From: Pampus argenteus
Taxonomy: Eukaryota > Chordata > Actinopteri > Scombriformes > Stromateidae
Length of the DNA stretch: 64,000 nt
Direction: 5' to 3'
Assembly (NCBI GenBank): GCA_036937835.1
Contig: CM072878.1
Coordinates: 12,906,001-12,970,000, forward strand
Below the pieces are notes generated by a model that worked only from the letters and a program-made list of their open reading frames with translations, was not told the DNA's origin and did not search any database. This document shows, one piece after another, positions 11,803 to 23,800 of this stretch (position 1 is the stretch's first letter; each line of letters starts with the position of its first letter). The position numbers and the translations under genes were made by a program.

Positions 11803-14800
11803 TCCTCTGGTGATGAAACATGCCAGTGTGGCAGGTCAAGCCGTGTGGAAATGACACCAGGCTGCGTGAGCCATGTAAGCCCGTCCTCCCTGAGCTAACA
11901 ACACAGGCCTGAGTGCAGCCCTATTCCTATTCAGTTAATAGGGGCCCATTTAGAAAAACAGCGGTCTATACAGCAGTGCGCTGAGTGCATGCTCTAGCCA
12001 GCCAACACTAAACAGTCCCACTTTGCACGACTCTAAACTATTGCACTTCTGCTCCCCCGGACCGTCTGGGCTGTAATGCCTGCGAGTGTTCGACAAGGAC
12101 AAAACAGAATCATGTAAACATCATGTTTTACAAATACAAGCTGGTGTGAGTGAATAATCTCAGCATCAGCAAAGACCATCTCACAAGCAGCCATAAAAGG
12201 AGGGATGTGTGTGGCCTGCTGGGACAGAAAAACTGATCACAGCCTTTTCTTTTTTGTCTTCTGGGGGTGAACATTTATTATGATTGATCGGGGGGCCTTG
12301 ACTGTAACTTCGCTGTGCAATGAAAAACAGTCCACTGTACATTGTCTCCGGAGCACATTGTGTGAAATTGAATAGGGAGGCCCATAAAGTGGAACCGGAG
12401 ACACTGACCCAAACCTGCCAGTTATCTTAGTTCTGTGTTCAGTCCGTTCGAAGCATTAAAACTGCAGACAGCCCGAGCCCTATAGAGAGCGGTTGTACTG
12501 TTTGCTTTCTTTTGCTTAGGGAAATGATGGGTGTTTCTTAGCTGCATAGGGGCAGCGTGTTTAGGCTACAGTCAGTGAGATAACCCAGTCCTCCTCTCCG
12601 CACACTGACAGCAACAGTTGAGGAAAGAGTGCGTTTTCTCATGAGCAGCGTAGGCCAGCTCATAGAGGACGAGGAAGCAGATCCTCCTCGGCCTTTGTGC
12701 GAGCGCTGTAATTTAATGACTACATTTTGTATTTTAACATCTGTCCTCAACTGGCTTCCACGGCTACAATATAATAATACAGTAATACTGTAGATACATT
12801 GCACAAAAGATCCACATCATCTCATTTCAGAAAAGCACTACGTTTTTAAACAATAATTCTGCAAGAAATCCAGACCTTGTCTGAATCTGTCAACACGGCT
12901 CTAAAAAAAAAAATGATGTCAGCCCACTGCAGAATGAATGAGCGAAAATATACAAATGTTCCCTGAATATAGATCCATCTTAAATCTTGATCTGTTAAGT
13001 GCTTTATCATCCTGACCCAGTAAGCATTCCCTTCTCCTTGTTCGCCTGCCATGGCTTTCCCTATTCCCTTCTCCAACCAGGATGAGGCGAAAAGGGCACC
13101 GCTAATTTGCTCGGTGGGTCATTAATTCTTCGGACGACTACGGGGGCAGCAGAGCAGGCGAGCTTTGTTGTTTGATATTGGGGCGAAATGGTGGTAGGGA
13201 GGCAAAGCAGATGTTTATGTTGGCTGGTGAGGGGAAAGCAGCACACTTGATGCCAACCCAATCACCATCTCATGCCAGGCAACAGCTGCCGGAATATATT
13301 TCAGCCAAAGTCTGGCGACGAGACGTTAGGCTGACCAGATCAGCAGATTAACTCACTTTTGCTTTCTTTTCTCATCGCTCCTTTAGCCATGACATATTTT
13401 GTTTTATTGAGTATACCAAAGCTGCTCACTTGAAAGACTGTTCTATGAGCAGTTTGTCTTTTTTTTTCCCCCAAAATAATCTTCGACAGGTGCGAGATTA
13501 TTCATGGAGATTTTTATATTTGCAAGTCTGAAAGTTGAAGGTGAACTGGACACTGATAAATATAAGACCTACAGTACTTTGTCTGCTTTGCTGTGTGCAG
13601 CTGATTGTTCACTGTGCTTTCGCCTTTGAGGAGAGATGGGAATCTCAGCAGAGAGGACACAAAGAAACAGAGCCATAGACTAACCCAGATTTTTTTTTTT
13701 TTTCCGCTGGCCACGGTAAAAATACAACAATGTATGCGCATACATAGACCCCAGAACAAGGACAGTTCATTTAACTCTCTCCTGTCTCTCCACTCAACTG
13801 ATATGAGCCATTCATCACCGCCCACCTTCATATCTGTGTGCTGCATGGGAAGGACAGTGTGTGTGTATGCACGTGCATGTGTGTGTGAAAACAGATTAAA
13901 TATCTTCTACGCTGCCCATGTTTTGAGTCCATTGTATAATCCCCCAAAATGTATGATATTCAGACGGAGTTCAGTTTGATGTCCAGCTAACACACGAGTG
14001 TGCTGCCCTCTGCTGATCTTCTCATGCACATCTAAACTCAGAACATCTGCTATCAAGAAAATACAATAGTTTGAGAAAGCCTGAATAAAGAAGATTAATT
14101 GAAATTTGCATTTTTTGGTCTACACAATTCCTTTAATATACAATGTTTTCTTGACACACAAATTTTAATTATCAGAGATGATATCCATTCAAACTGCACC
14201 TAATTGCATCCTTACCACCTTAATTACATAGCCCTTTCCTGGATCTAATGTGATATTTGTCTAAAGATACAAAAAAAAAACAACAACATCCTAATACGCA
14301 TACCTCAGTTGATGCTGACATATCCACTCACCACTTTGTCCCTCTCTATATGTTGCTGTACCGTAAAGAACAAAAAGGCATGCACCTCTGAAAAGAAAGC
14401 GCTATGCTGTCACAATGCAGAAAGATTTCTAATCCTGAATTATCATTGGCTCATTCGTCATCTCTAACTTAGACGAGGTAGAGGGTGGGGGGGGGAATCA
14501 GAGGAGGCAAGTAATGAGCACCCATAGTAGCAGCCAAGGTAACCGTGGTTACGTGTGGTGCATTAATGTATGTAATCTGTTACTGTGTATGTGACAAGAC
14601 AAGGACATGTAGTGTGCTAATTAAAGAAACCTTTCACTTCTCCCTGAGACACAGGTCATATCTCATTAATGATGGTCTCAATGCATGGGGAGTCATTCAT
14701 TAATGGTTATTTGAAGTAAAAAGGTTAGATGTGGCGGTAGAGGGAATTCCTCTTTGCAGATACGACCTAGCCAAGTGAGTGTTTCCTCACTGGAGCACAG

Positions 14801-16855
14801 TGTGAATAGTGCCAGATTATCCAAGCAACAGCATCGTAAAAGATTTATTATACAATTTCAAAAAGTGCCAAGTGCAGCCTTGCGATTTCACCCTGCTAAA
14901 ACATGTGGCAATGACAGAAAAATCACACTTAAAAAAAATGTCTTTGTTCAAAAACATTTATTTTAAATGAATGGTATTTACAAGAACAAAAAAAAAAAAA
15001 TCCAAAAAAAATCTATGGCATGTTAATGTCATGTACATTACTAAATACAAAAAATATATAATTGAAAAAAATAAACCACATCTTCAAAATGCTTTCATTT
15101 CTGACACATCATTCTGAAAATTAAAATTAAAATACAAAAAAAAAAAAAAAAAAAGCTGAGCTTTCTCCTGGGTTGAGGGTTCAGTAGTGAAACCAATCCC
15201 GCTTTAGGAAAAAGGAGAGACGCACAACCTTGCGGTCAGTGCTTGTACCTGGATGTTCAGTGCACAGGGACACTTGTACAGAAACCATCAAATGGTAGTG
15301 CACAGGCAGAGAGGCTTGTCTGCAATAACAGCATTTTAGTGGCTCCAGCAATATTACAAAGGCAGGGGAATGTCTTTTTTGTTCCTCAAGACTGTAACCC
15401 TCTCTGGACAAGAACTACATTTCCCTACATGCTCAAATGCCACTTCCAACAGCCCTCCATACGAAAAAAAAAAAAAAAAGGTTGTAGAGTCCATGGGTGT
15501 AACAATTGTTTTGTTATCTCTGTCATCACTAGTGCAGTGCCGTTCAAAATGTGCCTTAGCCTCCAGTAATACAGACTGCTTCTATTTTAGTACACTTCAC
15601 TGGGTCCTCTGCAATACACCTACCAAGTATGAAGTGAACAGTTGAGAAAATCGATGGACGATCCCCAGAGACTCCTTACACTTTAGTCAGATAAGAAAAT
15701 CGTTGACCTGTTCTTGTGCTTAAATTATTTTAAAATTATTATTTTATGATCTCAACATATTAATCATTGTTCTCTCATGATCAATTCTGAAATAGAAACA
15801 ATCCAAGACGTAGTCATCTATAATCTAAAGACATGAGGCAATGTGCCACTGATATTGCCTATGTCTCAGGTCATTATACAGTAGCTTACTGCCACAGGTG
15901 CACCATCACTATAGGAGAATATTAAAGCGATATTAGTAACAGTAGTGTAGCTGCATCAGTTTATAATAACACGCGGTATCAAACTGTGCTATGGCCAAAT
16001 ATGGCTCGCTTTAGCTACATCATGCTGATTATAAATGATCATCATATCACAATAATCCAAAAAAAATAAATAAATAAAACAATGACTGATCACAAGAAAA
16101 GAAAAGATATTATTTTTTGTTGACATCATGAACTAATAACTCCGTGATCATGAGAAAATACAACAAAAATGTGCGTGCCACGGCAAAGGCTGCACAACAT
16201 CTTGATAATAGAATATGTTCAGAAATGTTCTGGAACTAGATCAGTTACAGACAACTAGATCCGGTTGAAATGTGGGACGTGCCAGATTTTTTTTCATCCA
16301 AGTAAGTGCAGTAGTTCATGGGAAATTGGCAAAGAAGCTAAAATTGCATATCATGCAGTGTTAAGAAATCTTTTAAAAATTCCCCCAACTGCACCAAAAA
16401 CCAAATGATGTTTTCCATTGATTCATTTTTCCACTAATTGTTTGAATCTGTTTACAAGATTTGGAGATGTTCTACAAACTAAGACGATATGATAGAAAAA
16501 CATAACACCCATAGCTTCTACAACCTCCTGTAAAAGGAGTCCCTGTCTGAATATAAAAGCAAATGAGCCATCCTACACAAGTGCAAATCCTCCCTGAGAC
16601 TGGTCCATGTACCTACACAGACATCAGATTCAGCATTATACAACCCAAGTAACGTACTAGCAGACTAAACGAGTCACACTGACTGGCCTAAAAATTGTGT
16701 TTGGTGCCATTTCTGCAGCTCCAGTAGCACTGTTTTCATACAACATTTGAGACAAAACACAGGGATTCATCATCATCATCAATCAGTCACTATAAAGGCT
16801 CTTAGAGCAGCATGTAAACCAGACTGGTTAGAAAACAGGTGGATCACAAAATATG
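11803..16855. other. Intergenic, possible regulatory blocks
   Basis: No exon is supportable. AT-rich stretches with ATTAATGA/TAATTA words at about 14150-14260 and 14600-14720 resemble conserved non-coding DNA, but conservation cannot be judged here. A near-match to the CTCF core lies at 14003-14016 (minus). TTTATT at 14956-14961 could be a distal minus-strand polyadenylation signal for fam104a, so 14.95-16.85 kb may be an alternative long 3' UTR. Several A-runs of 10-20 bases lie at 14988-15000, 15136-15154 and 15463-15479. Confidence 0.4.
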
Positions 16856-17087
16856 TTTTGAGTTGATCGCACATTTATTATTGCTAAAAACGATTATCAC
16901 TTTGATTTATTTGAATGATGAACCCCCTCCAGATACCTGACCAGGAACCGGTCTTCATCCACAGATATGCAGAAAACAGAGCGGTGAGATATCACAGTAA
17001 CTGGAGATGAGCGAGGAAGAGCTGAGTGAAGTGATTCAGCATGTGATGCTCTGACGAGCTTCAGGCTCTCTGGTGGCTGATAGGAGG
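16850..17087 (-). other. Probable fam104a 3' UTR with polyadenylation signals
   Basis: Read on the minus strand, AATAAA occurs at 16906-16911 and again at 16874-16879, about 180 and 210 bases after the fam104a stop codon. These are the nearest canonical signals. The exact cleavage site is inferred. Confidence 0.5.
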
Positions 17088-19407
17088 TCATCGTGTGTCC
17101 GTGAGTTGACCTCGGTTATGCAGACTCTGGAAGTGGGCTTCCTTAAGGATGCGGTTGATCTGCAGGTAGGTCACCAGGTTTGTAGGGCCGGCCAGTTCAG
17201 AGGAGTCACCTGAGCTGAGGGGACTGCAGGGGCCCACAACACACCGACTGCTACAGCTCCCAGCCGCATGTTCTGGACTGCTGATGCTGCTGCTCTCACT
17301 GTTGGATGACTAAAACGAGGGTGTCAACATTAGCAGTGTGCCAGCAAACCATGTCCATGGTTTTAACATGAGAGAGGTATGGATATATCAATATTTAAAT
17401 GTTCCACACTCACACAAACATGTTTGTTGTAAGGCTTGACATTTTACAAAACTAGTGATCCGAGTTTATTTAGGGTAGTATGAAATGTCAAACCAAGACT
17501 GCTTCAACAGGAGGATCTTAGTTTTGGCTTTCAAGCAAATTGGTGTTAATGCAAAGCGGACAAACCAGCCACAAGATTTTCTGATAGTAGATACAGTATG
17601 AATTAAAAAAAAACAAACAAACAAACAAACAAACTGCATGACCATGGAAAGTGTTGAGCAAGTGATCTGTAGTATGCAGGAATTGTTGGTTGGTAAACAT
17701 GCAGCATTCAAAGTTGCCCCCACGGTTTAGCGGTAGAAAGAGAGAGAGAGAGAGATAGTAGCGATGTTGAAGCGAGCTAGAGCATGAAAGAAGAGCGTGA
17801 GCGATGCTGGAAAAAAGCAATGCTGTGATTCAGCTGATGAAACGTTACTTTCTCATAACTCCTTTCACAGCGATTATGTTCTAAAGCACAAATAAACACA
17901 CTTACACCTCTGCACCACCTTGCAGGAAGATTTTTCATTGCAGAATTTTGTGTAAATTCAGAGAGCTTTATTCTGTCCACTGTGGCCTCTCTGCTCTGCA
18001 TGTGTTTGTGTGTGCGTGTCGGTCAAACAGATACACCGACAGCAGAGGAGCAGCACACAGTACACAGAGAGGAGAGCAACAAAGAAGCAGGGGAAACACA
18101 GCGATGGTTGCTACGTTTTTATACAACCTCACACCTGTGTGCTGTTATAGGATAGAGGCGACACACTCACTACCCCAAGGCACAGCCCAGAAATAAGAAA
18201 ATAGGGCAGGATCTCTGCAAATAAATACACTGCCACACATGACACTAGTGGGTCAGAAGTGATGACTGAGAGGGATTACCTTTGTATGAGTCTATACATT
18301 GTTTTTAGAAAAATCACGCATAGTATGCATAGTTATTTCATTGTGAACTCCCGGTGTCTGCTAGACAAGCTTGATAAACACTTGAGATGCAGTAAAGAAT
18401 GATTTAGCATGATTTGCTGTCAGTCACCGCGATTGCATCTTTTCCTGTGGATTGATGATGCACGATGACAGTTGCTGTTAGTCTATATGGCATCATGTTC
18501 ACACCTCTTAGTTTGTCTATGAAAAGTCAGTGTAAATAGGAAGCAGACTACAAGTAAAAAGGCAATGATATACTCTCTCTCTTTTTCTTTCTCTCTCTTT
18601 GGATCGAACCAAGTGAACCAAACTAGAGGTGTGTAAACGGCTCAACATCTACCAGAACTGCTGCTACTTAAAAGTTAGTGTAAGACAACTTTTTGCCTGC
18701 TTCTGTGACCCTCACATCAGTGTTAAGATTTTATTTCCCTTGACTGTTGTTTGTACCTCAGAGTCCCAGGCATCCCGTCCTGGTTCAGGAGAGAGAGGAT
18801 GAGCTCTGCTCTGTCTTTTGGCTTGGGGCACCAGGTGGCCGCTCTCCTCATCACCACGCTGCCGCTTCCTGTTTAGGAACAAATACATATGCAGATATTA
18901 ACACACACACACACACACAATTGTACTAACACTGAGCAAAATAGGTGATGGTCATACAACACTCCCAGCAATCTGTTAAAAAACTGCAGCAGCACTTTAA
19001 GCCAGAGTAGATCTAATGAGGGTTAGTAGGTTTTTTTAAACAAACTTTATCCTCCCTTTTAATTATGCCACAAAGTGTATGTGTGTGTGTATACATATTT
19101 GTACATCCACTATATAACGCTCACACTCCACAACAAGCTATATGTCATGTTACAAAGGACAAACCAAAACAGGTAAAGCCTATTAAATACTTGCCAACTG
19201 CTGTAACCAACGTAAGACCGAAGAATGTGATCGAGGAATGTTTTTTAAATGGCTGCTGCGAGTGGACATTTAAGGCCACAGTAACGTTCCTGCATTTTAA
19301 AAGTATCCACTGTGTGTTTTTCAAGATATATATATCGTTAACACTACATGATCAGTTAGCGTTACATACAGCATTGTCCACCTCACTTACCTGTTTTCAG
19401 TCAACAT
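17088..19407 (-). CDS. fam104a: FAM104A/VCF1-like VCP (p97) nuclear cofactor
   Basis: A small protein of the FAM104 (VCF1/VCF2) family. Coding exons on the minus strand are 19391-19407 (Met-Leu-Thr-Glu-Asn), 18757-18868 and 17088-17309, joined at GT-AG sites to give 116 aa. The N-terminus MLTENRKRQRGDEE matches the family's MLTESRKRRR-type start, which carries a basic nuclear localisation signal. Residues 44-60 are a Ser-rich linker. The C-terminal helix TYLQINRILKEAHFQSL is the family hallmark. From the literature, FAM104 proteins bind the AAA ATPase p97/VCP through this C-terminal helix and favour its nuclear localisation. The length is close to human FAM104B and shorter than FAM104A. In human 17q25 the gene also lies near HID1. 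The first coding exon has only 17 bases, so the start rests on the splice match rather than an ORF. The 5' UTR and promoter lie upstream in 19.4-19.95 kb. Confidence 0.88.
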
Positions 19408-20843
19408 GTGATGACACTAAAGGTATCAATCTCGAAGAATTTTCTTTGTATTTGTTTTGACCAGACTGGAGGACCCGGCTGGTTGACGTTATCGGCTGGT
19501 TAGCTTGTTTCCTGTCCCTTTGATGGCCTCTGAGTTAGCAAACTAACCTTGCCTGGCTAGCTAACTATGCTGGTTAGTTATGTGACAAAGTTGGCCATTT
19601 TACAGAAAATTATCTGATATAACAAAACGAATAATTTACGTAACTGGTTAGCGAACTTGCACTAAGTCGAGTTACCAAGTCATCCCCACTTGATAAAACG
19701 TTAGTTGCAAGCTAACGCTAACTGACAACAGTGCTAGCTAACGTCCCTGCTAGATAACCTTTTCAGTTGGTGGTTTTAAGTAACTGGCTACAGCACATAA
19801 TGCAGAAACCTCGCTTAGTTACTTTCATAAAAGGCTAATAATATCCACACCACGGATTAAGTAAGATTACACTTATTTTGGTTCAAGCTAATTAGCTATA
19901 ATAGCCTCAGCTACAACGACAGCCAGCCGCGGCAGTTGTGTTTACATGGCATTGCGGCTGCGCAGATCCTGAATGGTACATTTAAGTGATGTCGGAAAAA
20001 TAAGCACGCTTTTGTTTGTATGGTGTGCGAGAACAGAATAAAGTCTCCTGTGGTACCAGATATAAAATAATATAACCAAGAAAGTAACAATTACAAAATG
20101 ATAAATATGGTAATATATAGTGTTCGCAGTATTCCGCAGATTACACAATAAAGTACGATCATTTCCTGATGAAAGCACGAATTTACGAGTAATGTTTAAG
20201 GCAACAAAAAATAACACATTTTGCACTGTAATACAAGAGACCGCAAATTGACTTGATGATTCAATAAAGTTAGTTAAACAGCATGATTTTTTTTCATTTG
20301 GTCCTTCTATAAAAATGTAATTGGTCTAAATTAGACACCAAGTTGACAAATGTTTCCACATAGCCTGACACAATATTAATCTATCCAAAAGATGTCGCTG
20401 TTTACAATAGGATGTTTATTCGATACAGTATCTGAATGCAATTAGATTATTGCTTCAAGGATTGGAAATACCTACTGCGACTTTAATGGAAATAAATATG
20501 TTGAATCTATCAGACAGCGAGCTGCAGTGCAACCTTGCTTTAACTAAATTATATAAAATGGACATATTTCCAGGCCAAATTATTGGTAAGAAATATATAT
20601 ATTTTTTGCATCTAACTTTTAAGTCACTGCAGTTGGAAACAAAACAAATCTGTCTGCAGTGTTGACATTTTCTCAACCCGGAAACTACACCCTGCAGAGC
20701 ATCTTCTCCAGCCAGCCAATAGTGTAAAAAAAAGGAGAGAAAGAAACGCCTCCGTCAATGACTCAAGCAAACGACGGAGGTGAGTGAGATTAACAGGGAT
20801 TCTCAGCGGCACGGTCCCATTAGTATAAAGGGAAATAATCGCA
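19408..20843. promoter_or_regulatory. Divergent fam104a / hid1 intergenic region
   Basis: The two genes are transcribed away from each other from this 1.4-kb stretch, so it should hold both promoters. About 19345-19760 is dense in GTTAGC/GCTAAC words (at least eight on either strand), including the palindrome GCTAGC. No clear TATA box was found next to either start codon. The hid1 5' UTR probably lies in 20700-20843. Confidence 0.5.
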
Positions 20844-23800
20844 ATGGGCACCACCGACTCAAAACTGAACTTCAGGAAAGCAGTGATTCAGCTGACAACC
20901 AAAACACAGGTATTATGCGCTTCCATACACATAAACACAGGATTATATAGAGACAGAGCCGTGAAAGCACTGCATCACCGAGGAGATGAGATAACGCTTA
21001 TGATGTGATGGCAAAAAAAAAAAAGTAGACTGTCTAATGTTGCATACAGCCTTAACAATTCATATTTCTCTTGCATATCTATGGAAATGTTTATAAGCTC
21101 GATGTAGAGAGAAAGAGAGACTGATGCATACACCGAAATCAAAATGCGTCGTATTTCTCATCAAATGTTGGATTAAACGACGCTAGATTCTAACATAAGC
21201 CTTTATTCAGGCAGTGCATCTTTAGTGTTGACCGACAGATGAACGATGGCGTAGTTAAATCAAAGCTGGTGACGTTGGTCTGGATATGACCACGTTTGCA
21301 GATGTGGCAGGTGCTCAGATCAGTGTGCCAGATAATGTGTCCTCACTGTTGTTAGAATAGAGGCTGTGTTTACATTGCCATGAGATAGGCCTTATGAGAA
21401 GCATACAGTGATGTAAGACTAAACCTCCATCTATTATATATATATATATATCCTTGTTTTTATATAAGGTCAATATTCTTTGTACATTGCCCCCTTTTCA
21501 ATTTAAAATGATTTCAAATGCACTGCAATGCAAGATCAGTCAGGGTTATTTATATTTCGAATCTTACCGGATTAAAATGCATAATCTGAAATATAGGAAA
21601 ATGAATTCTAAACATATTTTCTACAGCCAGTGGAAGCCACGGACGATGCCTTCTGGGACCAGTTCTGGGCAGACACTACCACCACAGTCCAGGATGTTTT
21701 TGCGCTGGTGCCAGCAGCAGAGATAAGAGCTGTTCGAGAAGAGTCCCCTTCAAATTTAGCAACCCTCTGTTATAAGGTACACGCAGTATCGACTGTGTAT
21801 GCATCTATGTAATATTAACACATGTTTATGATGCAGCAGATGAGATTGCACGAGAGGCATGCTCGCATTGAGGCTACGGTTACGGTATAATGTTGTTTTG
21901 AAACAATGCGTGGTTTTTACTGTCAGGGCCCAGCACGGCGTCTGTCATTAATGCTCTTGTGGGAACAAGTGAGTCAACTCCCACTTCCTTTCCTTTCCTT
22001 TCCCTTCCCGTCTCTAGCTCCCAGCTTCCGTTTGAAGCTGCCTACCAGAAACAAAACAGACACACAGCCTATTCTTACAGCCTAATTAAATAAAGAGGAG
22101 GAGAAGACGAGAACCCTTGAAGCTGATTCAAAGGGTTACCCATTTTGGATGTGGTTGATTAAATGTGCATAATGAATCATGTTTAAACATAAATCTTTGT
22201 TAAAGGCCCAAAGCAACAACACATGTCCTTATCTCACAGGCAAAATATATTTTTATAGTCAAATGAATCAAACTGTAACTGTAACTGATAGGTTTTCTAT
22301 TATATCAAGTTGATGGTGTGGTAAAATAAAAAACAAAACATTGAGATCTGCTGAGAGTAAGAATAAAATAGCCAACAACATAGTAACGGGAAGTTGGATG
22401 AATCATCAAAAACTTAATAATAATATCACACGTTACATTTAAGTACTAGAACAAGCGTTTTCTGTCTTGAGTGAAATAATTAAACAGTGTATTTAATGCA
22501 ATCAGTTTGTGACTCTGTGTGTGTGTGTGTGTGTGACTCTTCAGGCTGTGGAGAAGCTAGTGCAGGGTGCAGAGTCTGGCTGCCCTACAGAGAGGGAGAA
22601 GCAGGTGATCCTGAACTGCACTCGCATCCTGACCCGCATCCTTCCCTACATCTTTGAAGACCAGGACTGGAGAGGCTTCTTCTGGTCAACGGTGCCTGGT
22701 GCTGGACGGGCTGGGGTGAGTGGGCACCTAAAAAGATTAATGAAAAAAAAAAAAAGAATCACTCTTAACACTTATTATAAGAGGGTGTTTATTTTAAAGC
22801 GTAAGTATTTAGTTATACCATAGTATGCCTTGACCTGGATGACACATGATGAAGATGTTTGTGTCTCGGGTGCTTGCGTAAAACATAATGAATGCCTGTT
22901 CTTTTCATGAAGACACAACTATGACTGGTCTAATCTCTTAAAGGAGTTTCCTCATTCCAGCTGTAGTTTCCTCCTTTTGCTGTAGAGCAGGAAATATTCA
23001 GCAAGCAAATTCCAGCTGTTACTTAGCCATTTCATTTCAGACTTGACCCTTGTAGACATCATCTTTTCTTTCAGTTGATTGGGCAGAAAAAAATAAAATA
23101 ATTCCAACATTTACGTCCATCTTTTCCAGACAGATGAGCTGGACGACGATGACGGAGCTCGACCTCTGGCAGAGTCACTGCTCCTGGCTATCGCTGACCT
23201 GCTCTTCTGCCCTGACTTCACCGTGCATAGCCACAAGAGAGGCCCTGTGAGTACCCAACATCACGGTCCCGTCACCGTGCGATCCAAAGTCAACTTGTCA
23301 GTTTTTTTGTCATCTCATGACCATTTAGAAAGAATAATAACGACACACATTACAACAGTAACTTAACATGATCTGATTGTGTTTCAAGTTTATAAATATT
23401 TTCGAGCGCAGTTTTTCCTTCTTCCTGGTTTCTGACGTTGCCCAACAAACCTGTCACCCAAGTTCCTCTGATGAAAGAACATTATGAAGACAGATCATTA
23501 TGGATGATACACCAGTCATTCTCACCAGGAAGAAATCCTAATGAGCGGACAGGAATGTTGCACATCAGACTGCAGCTTTGGAGATCATAATGAATGCTCT
23601 GTACACACCACTTCACTTCATTCATTCTGCTATTTCCTACATAAAAATCACATCACGGAAAATCACTACAGGGAAACTTCAGAGACAGACAAAACGGTAG
23701 ACAAAGCATCAGAATTAGATACCAGAGAAGAAGATATGCATCCTGTCTCTTCCCTGCGGTCAACATTTCATTCGCATGTTAGAGAAAGTATAGACAAGTA

